Assembly (NCBI GenBank): GCA_014860005.1
Contig: JACZKP010000110.1
Span: 1 to 64,000, forward strand
DNA: 64,000 bases
From: Verrucomicrobiota bacterium
GTDB lineage: Bacteria; Verrucomicrobiota; Verrucomicrobiae; Limisphaerales; UBA11358
Direction: 5' to 3'
Under the pieces are notes generated by a model, which saw only the letters and a list, made by a program, of their open reading frames with translations, searched no databases and was not told the origin of the DNA. Of this stretch, positions 1 through 8,120 are shown piece by piece. Each line of letters starts with the position of its first letter. Position 1 is the stretch's first letter. A program made the position numbers and the translations under genes.

Positions 1-310
1 GGTGCCAGTGCAGAAACGGAGAGAGACCCACATTCAAGAGCGAGAAGAGCCGCGCGCGGTCCAGCGACGCCACCCAGATCCGTTCCTGGGATTGGAAGGA
101 GCCCATCATCCAGAGTCCGTACAGCAGGACCGCGTGGGCCAGGCCGGGCCCGACCAACCCCAGCACGCCCAGCGACATGACGAGGTTGCTCGTGGCGGCC
201 TGGGCCGAAAGCACCAGCGCCACCGGCAGGCCCCAAAAAAGGGAGGAAAGACCGCGCACCAGCCGCCCCAGCGAGCGCATCAGTTCCGGCTTCGAATCGT
301 TGGCAACCAT
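1..310 (-). CDS. Partial membrane protein of unknown function
   Basis: The reading frame is open from an ATG at 310 to the window edge, so only the first ~103 residues are visible. It begins MVANDSKPELMRSLGRLV and then has at least two hydrophobic stretches (around residues 24-40 and 45-65, with GLPVALVLSAQAA and LGVLGLVGPGLAHAVLL), consistent with an integral membrane protein. It lies 48 bases downstream of speA in the same direction. The in-frame stop directly upstream is the speA stop, so no earlier start is possible beyond a 16-codon stretch without ATG. I do not recognise the family. Confidence 0.55.
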   Translation of the reverse strand, partial: MVANDSKPELMRSLGRLVRGLSSLFWGLPVALVLSAQAATSNLVMSLGVLGLVGPGLAHAVLLYGLWMMGSFQSQERIWVASLDRARLFSLLNVGLSPFLHWH

Positions 311-358
311 GCGGTCGGCTTTCCCGGCAGCGGCAGGACGGTCGGCATCCGCGGGCTG

Positions 359-2302
359 CTAGAATGAGAGATAGGTGTATTCCTTTAAACCGCGTTCGTA
401 ATCGTCCAGGAGCCGCATGCCTTCGGACGGTTTCATGCGATCGCTTTTGATGGCCCGTTCCACCTGGGCTTTCATCTGCCGCTGGAGTTCGTTCTGGTCG
501 TATTGCACGGACGCCAGGGCTTGGATGATCGTGGTGCCCTCGATGATTTCCTCGACGTAATACCCGGCCGGCTCATCGGGATCCAGGAACACGTGCACTT
601 CGTTGACGCGGCCGAACAGATTGTGCAGATCCCCCATGATGTCCTGGTAGGCGCCCATGAGAAAGAAACCCAGATAGTACGGCTCGACCGTGCCGTTGCC
701 GTTTTTGCGATTCAAGCTGTGCAACGGCAGCGTGTCGCGCACATCGCGCAGGTCAATGAACTTGTTCACCTGGCCGTCGGAATCGCAGGTGATGTCCACC
801 AGGGTGGCTTCGCGCGTGGGCCGTTCGTCCAACCGGCTGACCGGCATGATCGGGAACAAATGCCCCAGCGCCCAGTGATCGAGGAGCGATTGAAAGACGG
901 AAAAATTGCACAAGTACTGGTCGCCCAGACTGTCTTCGAGCTTGCGGATTTCCTCGGGTATGTAGGCCTGACCTTTGAAAGTCTCGACGACTGCGCCGCC
1001 GATTTCCCAGTAGAGATTCTCGATCTTCGCCTTGTCCGGCAAATCCATCATCCCCAACGTGAACATGTGCTGGGCGTCGTCGCGGCGTTCCACCGCGTCG
1101 TGGTAGGCCTCCAGCTTGTTGAGCTTGGCGAGATTCTTGCGCATGTCGAACAGTTCGCGGACGATGGGATGCTCGTCGTCACCGTATTGAAATTCAATGT
1201 CCGGCCGGGTCTTGCCGATGGCGCCGAAGACTTCCACGATCAACACGCTGTGATGCGCGACGATGGCGCGGCCACTCTCGCTGATGATGTCCGGGTGCGG
1301 CACTTTCTCCGCGTTGCACACGTCGGCGATGTAATAAACGATGTCGTTGGTGTATTCCTGCAGCGAGTAATTGGTGGAACTGTCGAACGCCGAGCGGCTG
1401 CCGTCGTAATCCACGCCCAGACCGCCGCCCACGTCGAGGTATTCGATGTTGAAACCCATTTTCTGGAGCTTCGCGTAAAACCGCGCGGCCTCCTGCACGG
1501 CTTTCTTCACCGTCAGAATGTCCGGGACCTGGGAGCCGATGTGGAAATGCACCAGCTTGAAGCAATGCGTGAGGTTCTCGGCCTTGAGAAGTTCTGCCGC
1601 GGCGAGCAATTCCGCCGTGCTCAAGCCGAACTTGGCGTTCTCGCCGCCGCTGCCGGCCCAGCGGCCCGCGCCTTTCGCGAGTAACCGCGCACGGATGCCC
1701 ACCAGCGGTTCCACGCCAAATTGCTTGGACACACTGATAATCTGGCGCAGTTCCTCGAGTTTTTCGACCACCATGATGACTTTCTTGCCCAGCTTGATGC
1801 CGAGCAACGCCATCCGGATGAAGTCGCAATCTTTGTATCCGTTGCAGATAATCAGGCTGCCGACCTGGCTTTGCAGCGCCAGCCCGGCGAACAACTCCGG
1901 TTTGCTGCCCACTTCGAGACCAAAATCAAACGGCTTGCCCGCGTCCAGAATCTCCTCCACGACTTCGCGCAATTGATTCACCTTGATGGGAAACACACCG
2001 CGATACTTGCCTTGATAATTGAACTCCGTGATGGAATTGCGAAACGCCAGATTGATGGACTCCACGCGATGCCGGAGGATGTCCTGAAAACGGATCAATA
2101 GCGGAAACTTCAGCCCGCGCGCCTTCGCCTCCTCGATGACGTCGGTGATGTCCACGGCGGTGCCGGCATCCTGCAACGGCCGGGCCACCACGTGGCCCGC
2201 GTCATTGATGTCAAAATACTTCGCGCCCCAACGATGGATGTTGTACAGGTCGCGCGCGGATTGCACGTCCCAAGGCGGGGTGGCGTTGGTGGAGTTGCTC
2301 AT
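359..2302 (-). CDS. speA: Biosynthetic arginine decarboxylase SpeA
   Basis: PLP-dependent arginine decarboxylase (group IV, alanine-racemase fold) that makes agmatine from arginine for polyamine synthesis. The chosen ATG at 2302 gives 647 residues (MSNSTNATPPWDVQSARDLY), close to the ~630-660 usual for SpeA; an upstream in-frame ATG at 2365 would add 21 poorly fitting residues. Visible motifs are the PLP-lysine segment GVFPIKVNQ, HFHIGSQ, the glycine-rich phosphate-binding LDVGGGLGVDYDGS, and the C-terminal CDSDGQVN, which carries the substrate-binding cysteine/aspartate. It stands alone as a polyamine gene here. A long antisense frame across 503-1684 is a GC-driven shadow. Confidence 0.95.
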   Translation of the reverse strand: MSNSTNATPPWDVQSARDLYNIHRWGAKYFDINDAGHVVARPLQDAGTAVDITDVIEEAKARGLKFPLLIRFQDILRHRVESINLAFRNSITEFNYQGKYRGVFPIKVNQLREVVEEILDAGKPFDFGLEVGSKPELFAGLALQSQVGSLIICNGYKDCDFIRMALLGIKLGKKVIMVVEKLEELRQIISVSKQFGVEPLVGIRARLLAKGAGRWAGSGGENAKFGLSTAELLAAAELLKAENLTHCFKLVHFHIGSQVPDILTVKKAVQEAARFYAKLQKMGFNIEYLDVGGGLGVDYDGSRSAFDSSTNYSLQEYTNDIVYYIADVCNAEKVPHPDIISESGRAIVAHHSVLIVEVFGAIGKTRPDIEFQYGDDEHPIVRELFDMRKNLAKLNKLEAYHDAVERRDDAQHMFTLGMMDLPDKAKIENLYWEIGGAVVETFKGQAYIPEEIRKLEDSLGDQYLCNFSVFQSLLDHWALGHLFPIMPVSRLDERPTREATLVDITCDSDGQVNKFIDLRDVRDTLPLHSLNRKNGNGTVEPYYLGFFLMGAYQDIMGDLHNLFGRVNEVHVFLDPDEPAGYYVEEIIEGTTIIQALASVQYDQNELQRQMKAQVERAIKSDRMKPSEGMRLLDDYERGLKEYTYLSF

Positions 2303-2481
2303 TTCAATACTTGCCGTCCGGCGCACTATAGAAAGCTGCGCCCAGAAATCAACAGGCACGTGCAAAGAATTTTACCCGGACTGACTCCTCGGCCTGGCTT
2401 CGACACGCGGAAAAAATCGGCGAGCTTTGGTGATTCGCCGTCCGGCTGTTACCACAGGGACAATTCGCACGACGTCCCCGG

Positions 2482-3912
2482 TCAATCCTCTGGGCGCTCG
2501 CCGGCGGGCGCCATTTTCACCAGCTTGGGATCAAACTGGCCCAGCACGGTCACGAGATCGCGCTGCGCTTCCATGACTTCGCGGATGTTTTTGTAGGCCA
2601 TTGGCACTTCGTCCAAACCGGAACTGATGAGTGTGACGCCCTGCTGCTTCAGAAAGCGGTTTACGTCCTTCCAGTTGAACTTCTCGTTCGCAGCCTTGCG
2701 ACTCATCGCACGACCCGCTCCATGCGAAGCCGAGTTCAACGACTCCGCATTGCCCTTGCCGCTCACGACAAATCCCGGTGTCGCCATTGAACCGGGAATG
2801 ATTCCCAACACGCCTGCGCCCGCCGGCGTTGCGCCTTTGCGATGCACAATGACCTCGCGCTCCACGCCGTCAATGACGTGCCGCTCCTTCCACGCGAAGT
2901 TGTGGTGGTTCTCCAGATCGAGCAACACCTGCGCGCCGAGGTTCTCTGCGATGTGTTTGTGAATGCACGCATGGTTCGCCGCTGCGTATTGGCCCATCAA
3001 CTCCATTGCGCCCCAATACTCCTGGCCTTCCTGTGAATCCAGCGAAAGCCACGCGAGCCGTTTCAATTCGCTTGGCAAATCCTGGAACTGACTGAACGCA
3101 ATCTTGCTGTAGTAATCACACACCGAAGCGCCTGTGCCGCGACTGCCGCTGTGCGACAGCAACGCCACATAAGTCCCCGGTGGCAGCGACGCCCTCGTCG
3201 CCGAGTGTGGTTGCGACGCCCCCGTCGCAATCTCCCCATGCGCGGTGAACAGACCGAACTCCACAAAATGATTTCCGCTCCCGCTCGTGCCGAGCTGCGA
3301 CCACGCGTTGTCCTTGTTCTGCTTCGTGATCGGGCTGACCGACCAATCCGCATCCAGCACGTCATGCGCGCGGCGCTGCTTGAAATTAGACCCCACACCA
3401 AAGCGCGTCTCCGACTCGATAATGCGCGTGAGCCGATCCTGCTTTTGCTCCAGATCGCGCAACGGAATGTCCAACACCGTCATCTTCATGCGGCACGCGA
3501 TATCCACGCCCACGGCGTAAGGAATTACCGCGTTCTCCGTGGCCAGCACGCCACCGATGGGCAGGCCGTAGCCGACGTGCGCATCAGGCATCAACGCGCC
3601 CGCCACCGACACCGGCAACAGACACGCCTTCTCCATCTGCATCACTGCCTCATGCTCCAGCCCTTCGCCCCACTGATGATATTCCACCGGCTCGGCGCGC
3701 GGCGGAGGCGGCGCATTGAGCAACGCCTTCGCAAAATCCTTGCGCAAATCATCCACCAGAAACGCCGACGGGTTCGCTACAATAGCCGCAACCTCCTCGT
3801 GCAACCGCGACTTGTCTCCGCCGCCGAGGATGAACCTAGCCACAAAATCCGTTGCAAGGCGGGTCGCCTGTCCCAACGGCACGCCGAGACGGAGGAAATC
3901 TTTCGTGTTCAT
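2482..3912 (-). CDS. rtcB: RNA-splicing ligase RtcB family protein
   Basis: GTP- and Mn2+-dependent RNA ligase joining 2',3'-cyclic phosphate (or 3'-phosphate) and 5'-hydroxyl ends. The start MNTKDFLRLG at 3912 gives 476 residues, the normal RtcB length. Metal and nucleotide motifs are in place: GYGLPIGGVLA, GVDIACRM (metal-binding Asp/Cys), GSGNHFVEFG, LSHSGSRGTG, NHHNFAW, and SASHGAGRAMSRKAA, whose histidine is guanylylated in the family. No RNA cyclase (rtcA) or archease lies next to it. It is the last gene of a minus-strand series after a HEPN-like gene and a PD-(D/E)XK-like gene, 47 bases from the former, which suggests a repair role tied to RNA cleavage. Confidence 0.93.
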   Translation of the reverse strand: MNTKDFLRLGVPLGQATRLATDFVARFILGGGDKSRLHEEVAAIVANPSAFLVDDLRKDFAKALLNAPPPPRAEPVEYHQWGEGLEHEAVMQMEKACLLPVSVAGALMPDAHVGYGLPIGGVLATENAVIPYAVGVDIACRMKMTVLDIPLRDLEQKQDRLTRIIESETRFGVGSNFKQRRAHDVLDADWSVSPITKQNKDNAWSQLGTSGSGNHFVEFGLFTAHGEIATGASQPHSATRASLPPGTYVALLSHSGSRGTGASVCDYYSKIAFSQFQDLPSELKRLAWLSLDSQEGQEYWGAMELMGQYAAANHACIHKHIAENLGAQVLLDLENHHNFAWKERHVIDGVEREVIVHRKGATPAGAGVLGIIPGSMATPGFVVSGKGNAESLNSASHGAGRAMSRKAANEKFNWKDVNRFLKQQGVTLISSGLDEVPMAYKNIREVMEAQRDLVTVLGQFDPKLVKMAPAGERPED

Positions 3913-3959
3913 GCTTTCAACGAAACACTCAAGCAGCAAAAGGGCGATTCAAGGTCTTG

Positions 3960-4568
3960 TCAGTTTGGGTGAACGAGATTCCAAGCAATAACAAACCGTT
4001 GCCTTCGTTCTGTATTCGACTTATCGCGAAGCTCGGTGATGTATCGTTCAAAGCGAGTCGTGATTGCCTTAACAAACAGGTGGCGATTTATATAAATCGC
4101 AGCCGCTTCATCTGCGGCATCAAAACCGACTTCAAATTCAAAATCTCCATCATGCAAGAATACCCCTGCCCGCACCATGCCGAGATGGAATAGACCACAG
4201 CGACCAAGGCGATAAAGTTTTTTGACAATCGACTCTGCTTTCTTTTCGGGAAGCTCATCTAGTTGAGGGAACACCAAGCGAAAGCCGCGACCAAAGAATG
4301 CCCCTGATTTTCCATCACTGTCTTCCCCGTCATGGAATACGGCAAAGCCTTCAAAGAATGCCAACGCTAATTGCAGCGCCGCGAAGCCAGCGTGCTCTGG
4401 CTTGTTCAATTCGTGTGCCCATGTGAGCAGCCATCCCCTAATTCGATCTTCATAAACGTCCACGAAGTCATCGAAATTGTGTTCCAATGTTTTACCCTCG
4501 ATTTTTCTGCTATCAAAAACTGGACTGATTTTGAGCAAGACCCGTTTTGGTTTCGTTACATTGTTCAT
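3960..4568 (-). CDS. HEPN-like protein of unknown function
   Basis: A 202-residue protein without a family I can name. It is largely helical, with an acidic, aromatic middle. Near residues 111-130 it has KLYRLGRCGLFHLG, which contains R123-x4-H128 at the end of a predicted helix. This fits the RX4-6H catalytic motif of HEPN RNases and the common 'RCGLxH' variant. No signal peptide or membrane segment is seen. The ATG is 8 bases after the stop of the upstream 478-residue gene, so the two are almost certainly co-transcribed, and rtcB follows. Base composition is visibly more AT-rich than neighbouring housekeeping genes, as expected for an acquired cassette. HEPN assignment rests on the motif only. 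Confidence 0.7.
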   Translation of the reverse strand: MNNVTKPKRVLLKISPVFDSRKIEGKTLEHNFDDFVDVYEDRIRGWLLTWAHELNKPEHAGFAALQLALAFFEGFAVFHDGEDSDGKSGAFFGRGFRLVFPQLDELPEKKAESIVKKLYRLGRCGLFHLGMVRAGVFLHDGDFEFEVGFDAADEAAAIYINRHLFVKAITTRFERYITELRDKSNTERRQRFVIAWNLVHPN

Positions 4569-4576
4569 GGCGCAAA

Positions 4577-6013
4577 TTATTGTGGAAGGTTTGCCTTTGT
4601 GCCGGCCAAGTCGAAGGGAGATGGGTTCTGTAAGCGCTTCAAATTCTCCTCTGCCTCTGCATAGAGTTGTTCAGCGTTTGGAACGAGCAGTGTTCGATTG
4701 ATTAGCTGTGGAAAATCCTCGATGGTTGCAACTAGAGCGCCATTTCTGTGGGCTTGATCCACCTCCGATTTTACTTCGTCGCGTGTCTTTGTCGTGACGA
4801 TAACGGGAAGAACTCTCAAATGTTGGCTGCCACAAGCAACTAGGCTCTGGCGGATCTTTTCTGCTCGCTGGAATAAGTGCGGCAATTTGCTGTCCTCTTT
4901 CAAAATACCAGTGGTGCATTCGACAACGACAAGATGTCCGAAGGGAGTTGCGGCAATCAGGTCGGGTGCATCTGATGTCTTCGGTGTTCCACCGATATGC
5001 GTCGTGCTGAAGCCAAGCATCCAAAGCAACCACGCTACCGCGATTTCCAAATCACGCGCATTCGTTCCCTTGGTCTGAGCCTTGGCCACAAGCTCTTGTA
5101 AGACTTCCAAATTCTTATCGAATGCCTGATGCACAGCCCGAAATGGATTCTGAGCCGTGGTGGGGTCTGCCACCCAGTAATGATGTTGAGCGCGGCCTCC
5201 ATGACTCGCGACGCAATGCAGAACCGCGCCGGCGGTTACTTCCAATTCGGCTTCGCCCCGTTGGAAATTGGTAGCGTTTTCCCACAAAATCGCATTGCCG
5301 GAGAGCATCCCTCGTTTCACGACTGCATTCCGCTCAATCATTCTGTAACCGATTGATGCTTTTTCACGTTCAAGCCCATTCACCAGATTGATCACCAACT
5401 TGGCCTTTGTTCCGGTGAGAAAACTTTCCCCACCAATCGCGGCAACACTGAAGGCGACGATTTCTACCGTTGAGGAGTCGCCATCAATCGGACCAACTCC
5501 AAATTCTGAACACAGCTCCTGAACGCCTTCAAATGGCGTTGGCGCAGCTTTGAGTTCCCAGCCAAGCAAGAGTGAATCGAGCCGGTCTCGTCGATCTCCC
5601 CGGACATGCAGCTGCATCTGTCGGTATTGGAAGCCTTGACGGTTCTGAAACGGAACTCCTTCGGCATGAAACGGGTTGAAATAAATAGAGTGGCTGCGGT
5701 CTTTTTCTGGCATGAAGCGCAACTCGCCATGCGGAGTAAGCAACGTGCCCGAAAGCAAACTCTTAATGAATTGTTTGACAGACATCTTCAACTCGTGAAG
5801 ATGCAAAAAGCCGACTTTGAGGCTCGGCGATTCAAACTGCTTTGATTCACCTGTTGCGGGAACTCCTTGAAGAACTAGACGGCCCTGCGCCAAGTCGAGC
5901 ACTTCGCCCTTCTTTTGAGCGAGGTAACTGAACGTTGAGTGGTTATAGCCAGCGATGTTTGGTTCAATTGCCGCTAGAAAATCTTCAAGCTGTTTGCGTT
6001 CGTGGTCGCTCAT
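4577..6013 (-). CDS. PD-(D/E)XK nuclease-like protein of unknown function
   Basis: A 478-residue soluble protein. The N-terminal ~310 residues match nothing I recognise. The C-terminal part (residues ~318-440) resembles a restriction-endonuclease fold: helix ARDLEIAVAWLLWMLGF with E323, then SDAPDLIAA (D351), then the beta strand HLVVVECTTG (E365), then a helix and another strand VLPVIVTT. This is the E...PD...E-x-K order of Mrr-like nucleases, but the lysine position holds threonine (ECT), so catalysis is uncertain. It starts MSDHERKQLEDFL at 6013. It heads a cassette with the HEPN-like gene (8-base gap) and rtcB, and lies beside decayed HNH and GNAT genes, a typical accessory or defence setting. 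Codon use is less GC-rich than flanks. Confidence 0.7.
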   Translation of the reverse strand: MSDHERKQLEDFLAAIEPNIAGYNHSTFSYLAQKKGEVLDLAQGRLVLQGVPATGESKQFESPSLKVGFLHLHELKMSVKQFIKSLLSGTLLTPHGELRFMPEKDRSHSIYFNPFHAEGVPFQNRQGFQYRQMQLHVRGDRRDRLDSLLLGWELKAAPTPFEGVQELCSEFGVGPIDGDSSTVEIVAFSVAAIGGESFLTGTKAKLVINLVNGLEREKASIGYRMIERNAVVKRGMLSGNAILWENATNFQRGEAELEVTAGAVLHCVASHGGRAQHHYWVADPTTAQNPFRAVHQAFDKNLEVLQELVAKAQTKGTNARDLEIAVAWLLWMLGFSTTHIGGTPKTSDAPDLIAATPFGHLVVVECTTGILKEDSKLPHLFQRAEKIRQSLVACGSQHLRVLPVIVTTKTRDEVKSEVDQAHRNGALVATIEDFPQLINRTLLVPNAEQLYAEAEENLKRLQNPSPFDLAGTKANLPQ

Positions 6014-6079
6014 GTCTCGATATTATTTGTTTGCTGCCGGGAGAGCGAGCTTTGACGCCCGCTCTCCATTGGGTCAAGG

Positions 6080-6301
6080 CTATGCCTTGTCGTTCAGGAA
6101 CAGTTTCCACTCGGTGACGCCGTGGGCGTTGCGGAGGAGCGCCGTCACCGGCAGTTCCCCGCCGTGCGGGGCGCGCGGAATACGGAGCAACTTCAGGCCG
6201 GCTTCGTGCGGCAGACGGTTGCCCTTGCGGGTGTTCACGTCCTTGCTCGACCACACGAGGTTTTCCCACGTGTCCACCCCACCGCGCGAGCGCGGTGGAC
6301 C
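6080..6301 (-). pseudogene. HNH endonuclease, C-terminal remnant
   Basis: The minus-strand frame reads PPRSRGGVDTWENLVW and then KDVNTRKGNRLPHEAGLKLL, ending in EWKLFLNDKA and a stop at 6080. This is the C-terminal half of a bacterial HNH endonuclease (the part after the DHVxPRSRGG histidine, with the N...N..KG residues). The histidine-bearing first half and about 100 N-terminal residues are missing; the frame meets a TGA at 6302-6304 just upstream of PPRSRGG. The break coincides with a perfect hairpin at 6279-6298. A 65-codon start at 6277 exists, but the product would lack the catalytic core, so I call this a relic. Confidence 0.75.
6279..6298. repeat. Perfect hairpin at HNH/GNAT junction
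   Basis: CCACCGCG-CGAG-CGCGGTGG forms an 8-bp perfect stem with a 4-base loop. It sits exactly where the HNH remnant (minus strand) loses similarity and the GNAT remnant (plus strand) begins. There is no T-tract, so it is not a terminator. It is more likely a recombination scar or a piece of a dispersed palindromic repeat. Confidence 0.6.
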
Positions 6302-6505
6302 TCAGCTTCCAAAGCTTCGATCAGGAACTCGCAACGTTGCTGGCCGTTACGCGCCGCCGGCGGTTATGAACGGAGGCGACTGGACACGCTCGGCTCGATG
6401 GCTGCGGCGATGGCAATCTACGAGTCACTCGGCTTTGAACGAATTCCGCCATACTACGACAACCCCCACCGTGACGCGGTCTTCATGGAATTGCTGCTCG
6501 CTTAA
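6301..6505 (+). pseudogene. GNAT N-acetyltransferase remnant with frameshift and internal deletion
   Basis: Three pieces of one GNAT acetyltransferase are spread over all three plus frames. Frame 1 from 6301 gives SFQSFDQELATL. From 6342 a second frame gives GRYAPPA. From ~6359 a third frame gives GGYERRRLDTLGSMAAAM, continuing through YESLGFERIPPYY and NPHRDAVFMEL to a stop at 6503-6505. In intact relatives the first two pieces are contiguous near the N-terminus. Some 60-70 residues, including the acetyl-CoA loop, then separate them from the C-terminal RLDTL helix. So there is one single-base shift plus a large internal deletion. No function is expected. Confidence 0.7.
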
Positions 6506-6546
6506 AAAACTCTCGGCAAGCGCCCGCAAGCGACTACCATCTGGTC

Positions 6547-7176
6547 GTGCGCAAGACTGTCTCCTCCCAACCTGCCGGTGCTCCTGCACGGGTGCCGGCG
6601 CGGTGGCGTCAGGAGGTCGAGCGCATTCTCATCACCGACCAGCAGATCGCCACGCGGATTCTACGGCTGGCCCGCGAAATCCAGCGTGATTTCCGCGGAC
6701 GCGAAATGGTCATTGTGTCGCTGCTCAACGGAACCGTGATGTTTCTCGCCGATTTGATCCGCCATCTCTCGCTGCCGCTGCGGCTGGATTTCATCGGCGT
6801 CTCCAGCTACGGGGCGGGAACGGAGTCCGGCGACCTGGTGTTCACCAAGGAACTGCGGCTGGACGTGCGCGGACGCGACGTGCTGCTGGTGGACGACATT
6901 CTGGACACCGGCCGGACCATGAACCGGGTGCTGCCCAAGCTGCGCGCGCTCAAGCCGCGGCGCATCAAAATCTGTGTCCTACTCCACAAACCCTCCCGCC
7001 GCGTGGAGAACGTGCAGGCGGATTATGTCGGTTTTGAAATTCCCGACTTCTTCGTGGTGGGATACGGCCTCGATTTCGCCGAGCGCTATCGAAATCTTCC
7101 GTTCGTGGGGATTCTCCATTCGCACATCTACCAACGGGCTTGCGGAAGCGCGAGCCAGCCAGCCAGCCGCCTGTGA
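6547..7176 (+). CDS. hpt: Hypoxanthine phosphoribosyltransferase
   Basis: Purine salvage enzyme converting hypoxanthine/guanine and PRPP to IMP/GMP. It has 209 residues from a GTG start at 6547. The core is a type I phosphoribosyltransferase: VIVSLLNGTVMFLADL for the pyrophosphate loop, SSYGAGTESG in the flexible loop, and the PRPP-binding signature VLLVDDILDTGRTM. The base-binding DYVGFEIPDFFVVGYGLDFAERYRNLP segment is typical of HPRT. The N-terminal ~18 residues and the C-terminal ACGSASQPASRL tail are not conserved, so a later start is possible. It ends 11 bases before moaD. Confidence 0.92.
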   Translation: MRKTVSSQPAGAPARVPARWRQEVERILITDQQIATRILRLAREIQRDFRGREMVIVSLLNGTVMFLADLIRHLSLPLRLDFIGVSSYGAGTESGDLVFTKELRLDVRGRDVLLVDDILDTGRTMNRVLPKLRALKPRRIKICVLLHKPSRRVENVQADYVGFEIPDFFVVGYGLDFAERYRNLPFVGILHSHIYQRACGSASQPASRL

Positions 7177-7187
7177 GGATTGCCGCC

Positions 7188-7433
7188 ATGCAGATCCGCG
7201 TGTCTTTCTATTCGTATTTCCGCGACCTAACCGATTGCGCGGAAACCACAGAAACCCTGCCCGCGGGGAGCACGCTGGCCGCCTTGGTGGAGCGGTTGAC
7301 ACTTCGCTTTCCCCGCTTGGAAGGAATGCAACGCGCAATGCTCGTCGCCGTGGGCGTGGACTACCAACCGCGCGAGTACGTGCTGAAAGCCGGCGATGAG
7401 GTTTCCTTGTTTCCGCCCGTGCAAGGGGGTTGA
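7188..7433 (+). CDS. moaD: Molybdopterin synthase small subunit MoaD
   Basis: Ubiquitin-like sulfur carrier of molybdopterin synthase. The ATG at 7188, preceded by GTGAGGATT, gives an 81-residue product (MQIRVSFYSYFRDLTD) ending in the required C-terminal PVQGG diglycine, which is thiocarboxylated in the family. The beta-grasp features VLKAGDEVSLFPPVQGG are clear. An upstream in-frame start at 7140 would overlap the end of hpt and adds unconserved residues. Its partner moaE follows after 48 bases. Confidence 0.93.
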   Translation: MQIRVSFYSYFRDLTDCAETTETLPAGSTLAALVERLTLRFPRLEGMQRAMLVAVGVDYQPREYVLKAGDEVSLFPPVQGG

Positions 7434-7481
7434 ACCGGCCATGAAGTTTCCCGCGCATGATTCAGCGACGATCCAACCGGC

Positions 7482-7907
7482 ATGACCACCGTTCTCCCGA
7501 TGAAACGCCAGCTCGCCATCACCACCACACCGATTGACGAGGCGGCCTTGTTACGCGCGCGCACCCTGTCGGGCGGCATGGGCGCGGTGGTGTATTTCCT
7601 GGGGGTGGTGCGTAGCACGGAGAATGACGCTCTGATTAGCGCGATCGAATACGAAGCCTTCGAGCGCATGGCGGAGCACCAATTCAACCTGCTCTTCGAG
7701 GAGATGGCCAAACGCTGGCCGCTGGAATCGGTTCGCCTGATTCATCGCATTGGGGAGGTGAAGGTCAACGAGCCATCCCTGTGGGTTGAAGTGGTGGCAC
7801 CGCACCGGGGCGAAGCGTTCGCTGCCTGCCAATGGCTCATTGACGAAATGAAACGTGTGGTACCGATCTGGAAAAAGGCAGTGAGCCAGGCGCGCGGCCA
7901 GAGGTGA
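7482..7907 (+). CDS. moaE: Molybdopterin synthase catalytic subunit MoaE
   Basis: Large subunit of molybdopterin synthase, which inserts the dithiolene sulfurs into precursor Z using MoaD. It has 141 residues, the usual length. Visible family motifs are GAVVYFLGVVRS near residue 34, YEAFERMAEHQF, HRIGEVKVNEPSLWV, APHRGEAFAACQWLIDEMKRVVPIWKKA; the lysines of the last segment form the active site. The next in-frame ATG, at 7500, would remove six residues and is a possible alternative start. No other moa genes are nearby in this window. Confidence 0.93.
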   Translation: MTTVLPMKRQLAITTTPIDEAALLRARTLSGGMGAVVYFLGVVRSTENDALISAIEYEAFERMAEHQFNLLFEEMAKRWPLESVRLIHRIGEVKVNEPSLWVEVVAPHRGEAFAACQWLIDEMKRVVPIWKKAVSQARGQR

Positions 7908-8120
7908 TCCAATGATCCGCCGAGGCAGGAACACTTACGGCTCGGCGGCGCCGCTTGGGTGATTTCTTTCCACTCTTAAAGCTGCGCCCAAGTTCGACGA
8001 TGAGTCGGCATGACCGATTAATTTGGTCGGCAGGTCAGTTCCCAGCAGAACTTGCACGACAGTTTGCTTGATTACACGCATACGTTTTCCGCGATCAAGC
8101 GCGAGGGAGGATGATGGTGA

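Noticed and set aside
503..1684. 393-codon plus-strand frame
   Set aside because: Antisense to speA, whose motifs are complete; the plus frame is His/Val/Asp-rich low-quality sequence typical of GC-rich antisense shadows.
6122..6505. 127-codon plus-strand frame as an intact gene
   Set aside because: Only its last ~50 codons resemble GNAT proteins; the first part is antisense to the HNH remnant, so the frame is an artefact of a decayed gene.
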